DNA of 64,000 nt from Paractinoplanes polyasparticus (GTDB taxonomy: Bacteria > Actinomycetota > Actinomycetes > Mycobacteriales > Micromonosporaceae), in assembly GCF_019710575.1 (NCBI RefSeq), contig NZ_JAHWFK010000024.1, positions 62,001-126,000 of the forward strand, written 5' to 3'. A program made the translations under genes and the position numbers. This document shows positions 42,018 to 50,228 of this stretch, piece by piece. The notes under the pieces were generated by a model. The model saw nothing but the letters and a program-made list of their open reading frames with translations, searched no databases and was not told the DNA's origin. The first letter of the stretch is position 1, and every line of letters starts with the position of its first letter.

Positions 42018-43208
42018 CTACTTGTCGATGTCGCCCACCACGAAGAACATCGACCCCAGGATGGCGATCAGGTCGGGCACCAGGCAGCCCGGGATCAGCG
42101 TCGACAACGCCTGCACGTTGGCGTAGGACGCGGTTCGCAGCTTCATGCGCCACGGCGTCTTCTCGCCTCGTGACACCAGGTAGTAGCCGTTGATGCCGAG
42201 CGGGTTCTCCGTCCAGGCGTAAGTGTGCCCCTCGGGGGCCTTCACGACCTTGGGCAGCCGCACGTTGACCGGCCCGGAGAGCTGGTCGACCCGGGCCAGG
42301 CACTCCTCGGCGAGATCGAGCGACACGTACGTCTGCTCGAGCAGCACCTCGAACCGCGAGTGGCAGTCACCGGCGCTCCGGGTCACCACGGGGACGTCCA
42401 GTTCGTCGTACGCCAGGTAGGGCTCGTCGCGACGCAGGTCGAAGTCGAGCCCGCTGGCCCGTGCGACCGGCCCCGACGCCCCGAACGCGGCCGCCTGCTC
42501 GGCCGTGAGCACGCCGACCCCCACCGTGCGGGCCAGGAAGATCTCGTTGCGCCGGATCAGGTGGTCGAGGTCGGGCAGTCGCGTGCGGACCGTCCGGATC
42601 GCCTCGCGCGCCCGGCCCGTCCACCCGGCCGGCACCTCTTCCTTGAGGCCGCCGACCCGGTTGAACATGTAGTGCATCCGGCCGCCGGAGACCTCTTCCA
42701 TCGCCGCCTGGAGGGTCTCGCGCTCGCGGAACGCGTAGAACATAGGCGTGATCGCGCCGATCTCGAGCGGGTACGAGCCGAGGAACATCAGGTGGTTGAG
42801 CACCCGGTTGAGCTCGGCCAGCGCCATCCGCAGCCAGGTCGCCCGCACGGGCACCTCGATGCCCATGAGGCGTTCGACGGCCAGCGCGACGCCCAGTTCG
42901 TTGCTGAAGGCGGACAGCCAGTCGTGCCGGTTGGCCAGCATGAGGATCTGCCGGTAGTCGCGCACCTCGAACAGCTTCTCGGCGCCGCGGTGCATGTAGC
43001 CGACGATCGGCTCGCAGCTGACCACCCGTTCACCGTCGAGCGTGAGCTTGAGCCGCAGCACGCCGTGTGTGGAGGGGTGCTGCGGGCCGATGTTGAGCAC
43101 CATGTCGGCGGTATCGAGCCCGGCGCCGGTCCCGACCGTCATCTCCTTCAGACTGTCTTCAGTCCGGTTTCGGATGGCGGGCGGGGCGGTTGGATGGGGA
43201 TCCGTCAC
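42018..43208 (-). CDS. nuoD: orphan NADH-quinone oxidoreductase subunit D paralogue
   Basis: The 396-residue protein is a clear NuoD/49-kDa subunit (GPQHPSTHGVLRL at about 41-53, HRGAEKL near 73-79, DLGAITPMF-like EIGAITPMF, and a terminal GDIDK). NuoD normally sits with 13 other nuo genes; here it stands alone next to a MidA-type methyltransferase. Its length is slightly below that of nuo-operon NuoD proteins in actinobacteria. The GTG at 43208 overlaps the methyltransferase stop by four bases, so the two are translationally coupled. It may be an alternative complex I subunit or serve another hydrogenase-like complex; its true partner cannot be read here. Confidence 0.9.
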   Translation of the reverse strand: MTDPHPTAPPAIRNRTEDSLKEMTVGTGAGLDTADMVLNIGPQHPSTHGVLRLKLTLDGERVVSCEPIVGYMHRGAEKLFEVRDYRQILMLANRHDWLSAFSNELGVALAVERLMGIEVPVRATWLRMALAELNRVLNHLMFLGSYPLEIGAITPMFYAFRERETLQAAMEEVSGGRMHYMFNRVGGLKEEVPAGWTGRAREAIRTVRTRLPDLDHLIRRNEIFLARTVGVGVLTAEQAAAFGASGPVARASGLDFDLRRDEPYLAYDELDVPVVTRSAGDCHSRFEVLLEQTYVSLDLAEECLARVDQLSGPVNVRLPKVVKAPEGHTYAWTENPLGINGYYLVSRGEKTPWRMKLRTASYANVQALSTLIPGCLVPDLIAILGSMFFVVGDIDK

Positions 43209-44173
43209 AACAGCATGCTCCCACGCTCGCCGAGCCCGATGCTGTGCAGCAGCCACCAGTGGCCGCCCAGCCCCGACGGCTCGATCAGCTCGCCCTCGGC
43301 GCCGGCCGCGGCCAGCGCGCGCACGTATCCCGCCGGGTCGCTGCGTGCGAGGTCCAGCGGGGGCCGCCCACCGTCGACTCCGAGCGCTTTCAGCGCCTCA
43401 CGCTGGCGAACCAGTACGTACGGCGTCCCGGCCGCACCCGCCACGGCATCCATCGCCACGTGCGCCGTCACATCGCAGGACCCGTCCGGCACCGGCACCA
43501 CCGACCGGCCGGCCCGGAACCCGGTCAGCGTGCCCATCGGCGGCCGCTCCGCACGCCGATGCCCGTAGTCGATGGCCAGCGCGCACCCCCGCCGCACCTG
43601 CCCGACAGCGTCGGCCCAGGCGGCGTCGCGCGGCCACCCGATCTCGGCCCGCCCCGCCTGCGGCCACCACCGCCGCAGCCAGAACAGGTCGGCCGGGTCG
43701 ACGAGCCCACCCAGCGATTCGTCACCGGTCGCGGGCTCGACCAGCACTTTCCGCAGCCGCCCCTCGTCGTCGAGGTCGGCGATGTCGAGCGGCACATTGT
43801 CGAGCCACTCGGTAGCAATCAACAGCCCGACGAGATGGTCCGGGATGTCCGCTCGCCACTCGATGCCGTCCGGAAGATCCGGAGGCCGCGGGGCAAGCTC
43901 GACGGCGGTGAGGTGCACCCGCTCGGGCAGCAAGGACCGCAGTCGAGCCAGCAGCTCACCACGCCCCGCACCCACATCAACCAGGTCGAACGCCTTGGGC
44001 CGGCCCAGGGCGGCGTCGATCCGCTCGATCAGCCGCAGCAACGCCCCGGCGAACAGCGGGGAGGCGTGCACGCTGGTCCGAAAGTGGTCGCCCGGCCCCT
44101 CCCCGGCACGAACGAAGAAGCCCCCGGGCCCGTAGAGCCCGGCCTCCATCGCCACCCGCCACCCAGCTTTCAC
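43205..44173 (-). CDS. MidA/NDUFAF7-family SAM-dependent methyltransferase
   Basis: The 322-residue protein matches the Methyltransf_28 (DUF185) family: YGPGGFF and HFRTS near the N-terminus, the SAM-binding motif VDVGAGRGELL (about 65-75), and the EWLDNVP motif equivalent to the EFFDALP of relatives. Mitochondrial NDUFAF7 of this family dimethylates an arginine of the NuoD homologue NDUFS2 and is needed for complex I assembly. The coupled overlap with nuoD is thus meaningful. GTG at 44173 was chosen because TAGGGT precedes it at -10 spacing for a leaderless transcript; ATG 44149 is an alternative. Confidence 0.87.
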   Translation of the reverse strand: MKAGWRVAMEAGLYGPGGFFVRAGEGPGDHFRTSVHASPLFAGALLRLIERIDAALGRPKAFDLVDVGAGRGELLARLRSLLPERVHLTAVELAPRPPDLPDGIEWRADIPDHLVGLLIATEWLDNVPLDIADLDDEGRLRKVLVEPATGDESLGGLVDPADLFWLRRWWPQAGRAEIGWPRDAAWADAVGQVRRGCALAIDYGHRRAERPPMGTLTGFRAGRSVVPVPDGSCDVTAHVAMDAVAGAAGTPYVLVRQREALKALGVDGGRPPLDLARSDPAGYVRALAAAGAEGELIEPSGLGGHWWLLHSIGLGERGSMLL

Positions 44174-44477
44174 ACCCGCCACCCTAGGCGCTCCGACCCG
44201 AGCCGGAGGGTCCTGTGGACAACGCTTCCCCGCACCGGTCATGCCTGTGGACAGCTCGGCCGCCGGGCCTTGACGAGGCGTACGTTCACCCCCATTGCCC
44301 CTTGGCGGGCGGGGGCTGGGGATGGCCGCGCGAACCAGCAGCGTTGATCTTGCGGCGAGGGCGGACCGGTCCGAGTTGAGCGGTGATGGTCTTGTTCACA
44401 CGGTCTTGTCACCGGTGTGTTACGGCGGCGCATACTTGCCCCGACCGGTACCCCGTGCTTGAGGACTGGATCTTGAT
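44174..44477. other. divergent intergenic region with DnaA-box pair and candidate promoters
   Basis: This 304-bp region separates the methyltransferase and the DUF2520 gene. It holds TAGGGT (44181-44186, minus strand), a likely -10 for the methyltransferase, two DnaA-box-like nonamers, and TTGTCA (44406-44411) / CATACT (44431-44436), a possible plus-strand promoter with a long 19-bp spacer. No open frame is convincing. Confidence 0.45.
44214..44254. promoter_or_regulatory. pair of DnaA-box-like nonamers
   Basis: TGTGGACAA at 44214-44222 is a perfect reverse copy of TTGTCCACA, the actinobacterial DnaA box. TGTGGACAG at 44246-44254 matches eight of nine bases in the same orientation, 32 bp (about three helical turns) away. 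Confidence 0.55.
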
Positions 44478-45344
44478 ATGAGCGCATCGTCGCCCCTGAC
44501 TGTCGGCGTTGTGGGGGCAGGCCGGGTGGGTGCCGTTCTCGGCGCCGCCCTGAATGCCGCCGGGCACCACGTGGTCGCCGCCGCTGCCGTTTCCACCGCC
44601 TCCCGCAGCCGGGCTGCCCGCCTGCTGCCCGGCGCCGCGATCCTGCCCGCCGACGAGGTCGCGCGCGCCGCGGACGACCTTCTTCTGCTCGCCGTGCCCG
44701 ACGACGCGCTCGCCGGCGTCGTCTCCGGCCTGGCCGCCACCGGCGCGCTGCGTCCGGGCCAGGTCGTGGCGCACACCTCGGGCGCGCACGGGCTCGCGGT
44801 GCTCGGCGACCGGCGCGGCATGGCCCTGCACCCCGCGATGACCTTCACCGGCACCGCCATCGACCTCGAACGCCTGCCCGGCATCGCCTGGGGCGTCACC
44901 ACGGCCGACCGGGTCTTCGCGGCCCGGCTCGTGGCCGACCTGGGCGGCGTCCCCGAGTGGGTGGCCGAGGACGCCCGCCCGGTCTATCACGCGGCACTCG
45001 CCCACGGGGCGAACCACCTGGTCACCCTGGTCAACGAGGCCGCCGACCTGCTGCGCGCCGCGGGCATCGGGGAGCCGTCCCGCATCCTGTCGCCGCTGCT
45101 GCACGCCGCGCTCGACAACGCGCTGCGGCTGGGCGACGCCGCGCTGACCGGTCCGGTTTCGCGGGGCGACGCCGGCACCGTCGGCAAGCATCTCGATCGC
45201 ATGCCGGTCGAAGCCGTGCCCGCCTACCTGGCCCTGGCCCGCCGCACTGCCGATCGGGCCATCGCCTCCGGGCGCCTGCGACCGCAGGATGCTGCTCTGC
45301 TGCTCGACGTCCTGTCCCGCGCCGCGGTGGGGAGTCCGTCATGA
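44478..45344 (+). CDS. Rossmann-like/DUF2520 oxidoreductase, candidate PanG-type ketopantoate reductase
   Basis: The 288-residue protein has an N-terminal NAD(P)-binding fold with GAGRVG at residues 13-18 and the C-terminal DUF2520 helical domain (HPAMTF, then HGANHLVTLVNEA). Its stop overlaps the panC start (ATGA), so it is translationally coupled to pantothenate synthesis. Francisella PanG, which from memory belongs to this same family, is a ketopantoate reductase supplying pantoate. No panE-like gene is seen in the window, so this is a reasonable candidate for that missing step, but it is inference. Rv3603c holds the same position in M. tuberculosis. Confidence 0.85.
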   Translation: MSASSPLTVGVVGAGRVGAVLGAALNAAGHHVVAAAAVSTASRSRAARLLPGAAILPADEVARAADDLLLLAVPDDALAGVVSGLAATGALRPGQVVAHTSGAHGLAVLGDRRGMALHPAMTFTGTAIDLERLPGIAWGVTTADRVFAARLVADLGGVPEWVAEDARPVYHAALAHGANHLVTLVNEAADLLRAAGIGEPSRILSPLLHAALDNALRLGDAALTGPVSRGDAGTVGKHLDRMPVEAVPAYLALARRTADRAIASGRLRPQDAALLLDVLSRAAVGSPS

Positions 45345-46168
45345 CGTACGTGATCCACACCCGCGCCGAGTTGGCCGGCGTAACTCGCAAGGCCGTCACG
45401 AGGGCCGTCGTGATGACCATGGGCGCCCTGCACGAGGGCCACCGGCAGCTCATGCGCGAGGCCCGCAGGCGCGCTGACGAAGTGATCGTCACGATCTTCG
45501 TCAACCCGCTCCAGTTCGGCCCGAACGAGGATTTCGACAAGTACCCGCGGACGCTGGAGGCCGACATCGAGGCGTGCCGGGCCGAGGGCGTCGACGTGGT
45601 CTTCGCACCCGCCCGCGACGAGGTCTACCCGGGCGGCCCGCCGTCGATCACGATGAACGCCGGTCCGCTGGGCGAGATCCTCGAGGGCGCCAGCCGTCCG
45701 GGCCACTTCGCCGGGATGCTCACGGTCGTCCACAAGCTGCTCATGCTGACCCGCCCCGACCTGGCGTTCTTCGGCGAGAAAGACTTCCAGCAGCTCGCGC
45801 TGATCCGCCGGATGGCCGTCGATCTCGAGCTCGGCGTCGAGATCGTGGGGGTGCCGACCGTACGCGAACCGGACGGCCTGGCCATGTCGAGCCGCAACCG
45901 CTACCTGTCGCCGGACGAGCGTCAGGCCGCCCTCGCACTGAGCCGGGCGCTGCGCGAGGGCGCCACCCACACCGAGGCCGACGCCGCGCTGACCGCCGCC
46001 CGCAAGATCCTGGCCGACGAGCCCGGCGTGCGGATCGACTATCTGGCGCTCACCGGCGCCGACCTCGGAGCTCCCGCGGCCGGCCCGGCCCGCCTGCTGG
46101 TGGCGGCCCGTGTCGGCGCCACCCGGCTCATCGACAACGTTCCGCTGACTCTGGAGAAGGTCGCCTGA
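45341..46168 (+). CDS. panC: pantothenate synthetase
   Basis: PanC joins pantoate and beta-alanine using ATP to form pantothenate in the cytoplasm. The 275-residue protein shows the HIGH-like MGALHEGH, FVNPLQFGPNEDFDKYPR, FFGEKDFQQL and the MSSRN motif equivalent to KMSKS, all intact. The ATG at 45341 overlaps the upstream stop, and its stop overlaps the panD start (TGATG), giving a coupled DUF2520-panC-panD unit. Confidence 0.97.
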   Translation: MTYVIHTRAELAGVTRKAVTRAVVMTMGALHEGHRQLMREARRRADEVIVTIFVNPLQFGPNEDFDKYPRTLEADIEACRAEGVDVVFAPARDEVYPGGPPSITMNAGPLGEILEGASRPGHFAGMLTVVHKLLMLTRPDLAFFGEKDFQQLALIRRMAVDLELGVEIVGVPTVREPDGLAMSSRNRYLSPDERQAALALSRALREGATHTEADAALTAARKILADEPGVRIDYLALTGADLGAPAAGPARLLVAARVGATRLIDNVPLTLEKVA

Positions 46169-46605
46169 TGGTCCGCACCATGCTCAAATCCAAGATTCAC
46201 CGGGCGACCGTGACCCAGGCCGACCTGCACTACGTCGGGTCGGTGACGATCGACCTCGACCTGCTGGAGGCGGCCGACCTGCTCCCGGGCGAACAGGTCG
46301 CGATCGTCGACGTGACCAACGGGGCCCGCCTCGAGACCTACGTCATCCCGGGCGAGCGGGGCAGTGGCGTGATCGGCATCAACGGCGCCGCTGCCCATCT
46401 CGTACACCCCGGCGACCTGGTCATTCTCATTTCGTACGCCCAGCTCGAGGACGCCGAGGCGCGTACCTACCGGCCGCGGGTCGTGCATGTGGACGCCGGC
46501 AACCGGATCATCGAGCTCGGGGCCGATCCGGCCGCGGCCGCCGACGGCATGGCGGGTGGCCTGACCCGGGGCGACCTGAGCGCCACCGGGGTGGCGATTT
46601 CCTGA
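46168..46605 (+). CDS. panD: aspartate 1-decarboxylase precursor
   Basis: PanD makes beta-alanine from aspartate for pantothenate synthesis. The 145-residue proenzyme self-cleaves at Gly24-Ser25 (YVGSVTID) to create the pyruvoyl cofactor; the site is intact. The catalytic region NGARLETYVI and GAAAHLVHPGD block are present. A C-terminal extension of about 20 residues is longer than in E. coli. It starts at ATG 46168 with a one-base overlap of the panC stop. Confidence 0.97.
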   Translation: MVRTMLKSKIHRATVTQADLHYVGSVTIDLDLLEAADLLPGEQVAIVDVTNGARLETYVIPGERGSGVIGINGAAAHLVHPGDLVILISYAQLEDAEARTYRPRVVHVDAGNRIIELGADPAAAADGMAGGLTRGDLSATGVAIS

Positions 46606-46677
46606 ACGCCGCCGATCCGGTTTCGATCACCATATGATCTGAAAACGGACATCGCGGCGCGAGGGAAGGTGTGGTTC

Positions 46678-47583
46678 ATGCGACACCGGCTCGGGCTCAC
46701 TGCTGTCCTGGGCCTGGTGCTGCTCGCGGCCGGCTGCGGCAAGCCCGGCGGCGTCGACGGCGACCTGACCAACGGCTGGGGCGCGATGGCCCCCGCGTCC
46801 GGCTTCGAGCCGAACACCGGTGCCTGCCACAACGCCAACTTCAGCCCGGTCGGCCCGCGGGGCACGTACGAAGAGGTCGACTGCGCGGCGAAACACCGGA
46901 CCGAGACGGTGTACGTCGGCACGTACGAATCGCCCGCGGCCGACGCTGACGTCCCACCGGCGGACGGCTCGGCCGGGGCCAAGGCCGCGTACTCGGTCTG
47001 CGACCAGAAGACGACGACTTTCGCCGGCGGCCCGTGGCGCAACGCCCGGCTGTGGATCGGCGTGACCCGCCCGACCGAGGCGGCCTGGAACGGCGGCGCC
47101 CGCTGGTACCGCTGCGAGGTGCTCGAGCTCAACTCGGTCGAGGACGACGGCGGGCTGGTGCAGCGCGAGGGCAGCCTGCGCAACGTGCTCGCCACCGGCG
47201 CTTCGGACCTGATGCTCACCTGCTACGCGATCCAGCTCGACGGCAACGGCGCCATCGCCACCATGCCCGCGGTGAGCTGCGCGGCCAAACACAACGGCGA
47301 GTTCGCCGGGGTCTGGTACGCCAAGGACCTCGACTATCCCAAGGACGACGCGACCTGGGCCAAGTTCCACGACGGCTGCCGCGAGCTGATCGCGGATTAC
47401 GTGGGTGTGCCCAAGGACGCCGACCTGCAGTACCGCACGGGCGTGGTGTCGCTGCCGGGCGGTGCCGACGTCTGGGCGCTGGGCGACCGTGGCGTGCGCT
47501 GTTACCTCTGGCTCGACGGCGTGGAGCTCACGTCGACGGTCAAGGGCAAGGGCGTCAAGAGCCTGCCCGTGCAGTACAAGTAA
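46678..47583 (+). CDS. septum-formation-type lipoprotein
   Basis: The 301-residue exported lipoprotein has a basic N-terminus, a hydrophobic segment and the lipobox LAAGC (Cys at 20). The rest resembles the Septum_form family: two repeats each with paired cysteines around CHNANFSPVG ... CAAKHRTETVYVG and later CAAKHNGEFAGV, plus trailing Trp/Tyr-rich segments. Some family members affect septation in actinobacteria; most are uncharacterised. The ATG at 46678 has GGGAAGG at 46663-46669. It sits between panD and nadB, 60 bp from the latter, with no obvious metabolic link. Confidence 0.75.
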   Translation: MRHRLGLTAVLGLVLLAAGCGKPGGVDGDLTNGWGAMAPASGFEPNTGACHNANFSPVGPRGTYEEVDCAAKHRTETVYVGTYESPAADADVPPADGSAGAKAAYSVCDQKTTTFAGGPWRNARLWIGVTRPTEAAWNGGARWYRCEVLELNSVEDDGGLVQREGSLRNVLATGASDLMLTCYAIQLDGNGAIATMPAVSCAAKHNGEFAGVWYAKDLDYPKDDATWAKFHDGCRELIADYVGVPKDADLQYRTGVVSLPGGADVWALGDRGVRCYLWLDGVELTSTVKGKGVKSLPVQYK

Positions 47584-47632
47584 CGGTGGCCACGAATGTC
47601 CACCCCGGCGCCGAAGTGCCGTACCGGCGGAG

Positions 47633-47638
47633 TGTACT
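47633..47638 (+). promoter_or_regulatory. candidate -10 element for leaderless nadB transcript
   Basis: TGTACT ends six bases before the ATG at 47645, which has no ribosome binding site. Confidence 0.35.
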
Positions 47639-47644
47639 GAGCGG

Positions 47645-49288
47645 ATGTTTGTCGCCGACCTTCCGGAACTGCCCAGTCGGCTCGCCGCGCCCGACCCGGG
47701 CTGGAGCGAGACCACCGACGTGCTGGTGGTGGGTTCCGGCGTGGCCGGCCTGACCGCCGCGCTGCATCTGCGCGAGCAGGGCCTGCACGTCACCGTCGTC
47801 ACCAAGGTCAACATCGACGACGGTTCGACCCGGTGGGCCCAGGGCGGCATCGCCGCGGTGCTCGATCCGCTCGACACCCCGGCCGCCCACGCCAACGACA
47901 CCGAGATCGCCGGCGTCGGGCTGTGCGACCCGGCGGCCGTGCGCGTTCTCGTCGAGGAGGGGCCGGCCCGCGTACGAGAGCTGATCCGGCTCGGTGCGGC
48001 CTTCGACCGCCACGCCGACGGTTCCCTGATGCTGACCCGCGAGGGCGGGCACCGCGCTGACCGCATCGTGCACGCGGGCGGCGACGCGACCGGGGCCGAG
48101 GTGCAGCGTGCCCTGCACGAGGCTGTGCACCGCGACCCGTGGATCCGCCTGGTCGAGCACGCGCTCGTCCTCGACCTGCTGCGCGCCGCCGACGGCCGGG
48201 CCTGCGGGCTCACCCTGCACGTGCTCGGCGAGGGCTCGGAAGACGGCGTCGGCGCCATCCTGGCCCGCGCAGTCGTGCTGGCCACCGGCGGCATGGGCCA
48301 GATCTACTCCTCCACCACCAACCCGTCGGTCTCCACCGGCGACGGCGTCGCTCTCGCGCTGCGAGCCGGCGCGCTGGTCAGTGACGTCGAGTTCGTGCAG
48401 TTCCACCCCACCTCGTTCGTCACCGCGAGCGTCAACTCGGTGCAGCGTCCGCTGATCTCCGAGGCGCTGCGCGGCGAGGGCGCTTACCTGGTCGACGAGA
48501 CTGGCGCGCGGTTCATGGTCGGTCAGCACGAGCTGGCCGAGCTGGCCCCGCGCGACGTGGTGGCCAAGGGCATCCACCGGGTGCTGCGCGCGACCGGGGC
48601 CGACCACGTCTATCTCGACGCCCGTCACCTGGGCCGCCAGTTCCTCGAGCAGCGCTTCCCGACGATCGTCGCGTCCACCCGCGCCGCCGGCGTCGACCCG
48701 GCGTCCGACCTGATCCCGGTCGCGCCGGCCGCCCACTACGCGTCCGGCGGCGTCCGCACGGACCTCGCCGGCCGCACGAGCATCCCCGGTCTCTACGCCT
48801 GCGGCGAGGTCGCCTGCACCGGCGTGCACGGCGCCAACCGCCTGGCCAGCAACTCCCTGCTCGAGGGCCTGGTCTTCGCGAAGCGCATCGCCGACGACAT
48901 CGCCCGTGAGCTGCCTCCGCAGGCCGATCCCGCGCCTGCCGGGCCCCGCAAGGACTGGGTGGTCGCCCCCGCCGTCCGCCCCGAGCTCCAACGCACGATG
49001 ACCCGCGGCGCGGGCGTGCTGCGTTCGGCCGACTCGCTGTCGGCCACCGCCAAGGAGCTGACCCGCCTGGCCGAGCAGCGCGACACCCCGCGCAACGCCG
49101 CCTGGGAGGCGACGAACCTGCTGACGGTGGCGACGGTGCTGGTCGCGGCCGCGCGCACCCGCCGCGAGACCCGCGGGTGTCACTGGCGTGAGGACTTTCC
49201 CGGGGCTGAGGACGAGTGGCGCGGCCACCTGCTGCACACCCTCGACCGCCGGGCCCGTTTGACACAGTCCTTCGAAGAGATGGCCTGA
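47645..49288 (+). CDS. nadB: L-aspartate oxidase
   Basis: NadB oxidises aspartate to iminoaspartate, the first step of de novo NAD synthesis, using FAD. The 547-residue protein has the FAD motif GSGVAGLTAAL near residue 33, the STRWAQGGIAAV block, EFVQFHPT, and the active-site segment VAPAAHYASGGVRTD followed by GLYACGEVACTGVHGANRLASNSLLE. Length and order are normal. No nadA is visible before it in this window. nadC follows after 14 bp. A -10-like TGTACT precedes the start. Confidence 0.97.
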   Translation: MFVADLPELPSRLAAPDPGWSETTDVLVVGSGVAGLTAALHLREQGLHVTVVTKVNIDDGSTRWAQGGIAAVLDPLDTPAAHANDTEIAGVGLCDPAAVRVLVEEGPARVRELIRLGAAFDRHADGSLMLTREGGHRADRIVHAGGDATGAEVQRALHEAVHRDPWIRLVEHALVLDLLRAADGRACGLTLHVLGEGSEDGVGAILARAVVLATGGMGQIYSSTTNPSVSTGDGVALALRAGALVSDVEFVQFHPTSFVTASVNSVQRPLISEALRGEGAYLVDETGARFMVGQHELAELAPRDVVAKGIHRVLRATGADHVYLDARHLGRQFLEQRFPTIVASTRAAGVDPASDLIPVAPAAHYASGGVRTDLAGRTSIPGLYACGEVACTGVHGANRLASNSLLEGLVFAKRIADDIARELPPQADPAPAGPRKDWVVAPAVRPELQRTMTRGAGVLRSADSLSATAKELTRLAEQRDTPRNAAWEATNLLTVATVLVAAARTRRETRGCHWREDFPGAEDEWRGHLLHTLDRRARLTQSFEEMA

Positions 49289-49302
49289 CCACAGGGGGAA
49301 CG

Positions 49303-50154
49303 ATGAACGAGTTGGACGTCGCCGAGGTCGAACTGATCGTACGCACCGCGCTCGCGGAAGACCTGGGCTCGCCGCCGCACGACGTGACCAGCGAGGCCAC
49401 CATTCCCGCCGACCAGGTCGACACGGCCGAACTGGTGGCCCGGGCCGACGGCGTGGTGGCCGGCCTGCCGGTGGCCGCGGTGGCCTTCAACGACACCTCC
49501 GGCGGCGCCGACGTCTTCGAGCAGCGGGTGGCCGAGGGCGACCGGGTCACCCGCGGCGACGTGCTGGCCGTCGTCACCGGGCCCACCCGGGCCCTGCTCA
49601 CGGCCGAGCGCACTGCGCTCAACCTGCTCAGCCGCATGTCCGGCGTGGCCACACACACCCGCCGCTGGGCCGACGCGTTGGCGGGCACCAAGGCCACCGT
49701 CCTCGACACCCGCAAGACCACGCCGGGCCTGCGCTACCTCGAGAAGTACGCGGTGCGGATCGGCGGCGGCACCAACAAGCGTATGGGCCTGTACGACGTC
49801 GCCATGATCAAGGACAACCACAAGCTGGCCGCGGGGAGCATCACCGCCGCCTACCGCCTGGTCCGCGAGCGATTCCCCGAGGTGCCCGTGCAGGTCGAGG
49901 TCACGACGCTGGCCGAGGCCCGCGAGGCGGTCGAGGCCGGAGCGACGTTCCTGCTCTGCGACAACATGACGCCCGACCGCCTGCGCGAGGTGGTGGCCGA
50001 GGTGGGCGACCGCGCCGAGCTCGAGGCCACCGGCAACCTACGCTTGGAGACGGTCGCCGAGTACGCGGCCACGGGCGTCAACTATCTCTCGGTGGGCGGC
50101 CTGACCCACTCGTCGCCCATCCTCGACATCGCCATGGACCTGCGTCCCCGTTAG
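49303..50154 (+). CDS. nadC: nicotinate-nucleotide pyrophosphorylase (quinolinate phosphoribosyltransferase)
   Basis: NadC converts quinolinate and PRPP to nicotinate mononucleotide and CO2. The 283-residue protein has LAEDLGSPPHDVTSE at the N-terminus, ERTALNLLSRMSGVAT, the catalytic DTRKTTPGLR, and KDNHKL with the terminal GVNYLSVGGLTHSSP block, all intact. The ATG at 49303 has GGGGGA upstream, and the open frame to 49216 is antisense-like padding. It is co-transcribed with nadB. Confidence 0.97.
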   Translation: MNELDVAEVELIVRTALAEDLGSPPHDVTSEATIPADQVDTAELVARADGVVAGLPVAAVAFNDTSGGADVFEQRVAEGDRVTRGDVLAVVTGPTRALLTAERTALNLLSRMSGVATHTRRWADALAGTKATVLDTRKTTPGLRYLEKYAVRIGGGTNKRMGLYDVAMIKDNHKLAAGSITAAYRLVRERFPEVPVQVEVTTLAEAREAVEAGATFLLCDNMTPDRLREVVAEVGDRAELEATGNLRLETVAEYAATGVNYLSVGGLTHSSPILDIAMDLRPR

Positions 50155-50228
50155 GACGCAGCGGGGCGCGGCGGTGACCGGTCGGGACGACCTGGAACCA
50201 TGGACGAAACCCCCTCTGGAGGATTTCC

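Noticed and set aside
42018..43208. Remnant of a full nuo operon
   Set aside because: No other nuo gene fragment is next to it, and the intact gene is coupled to a methyltransferase instead.
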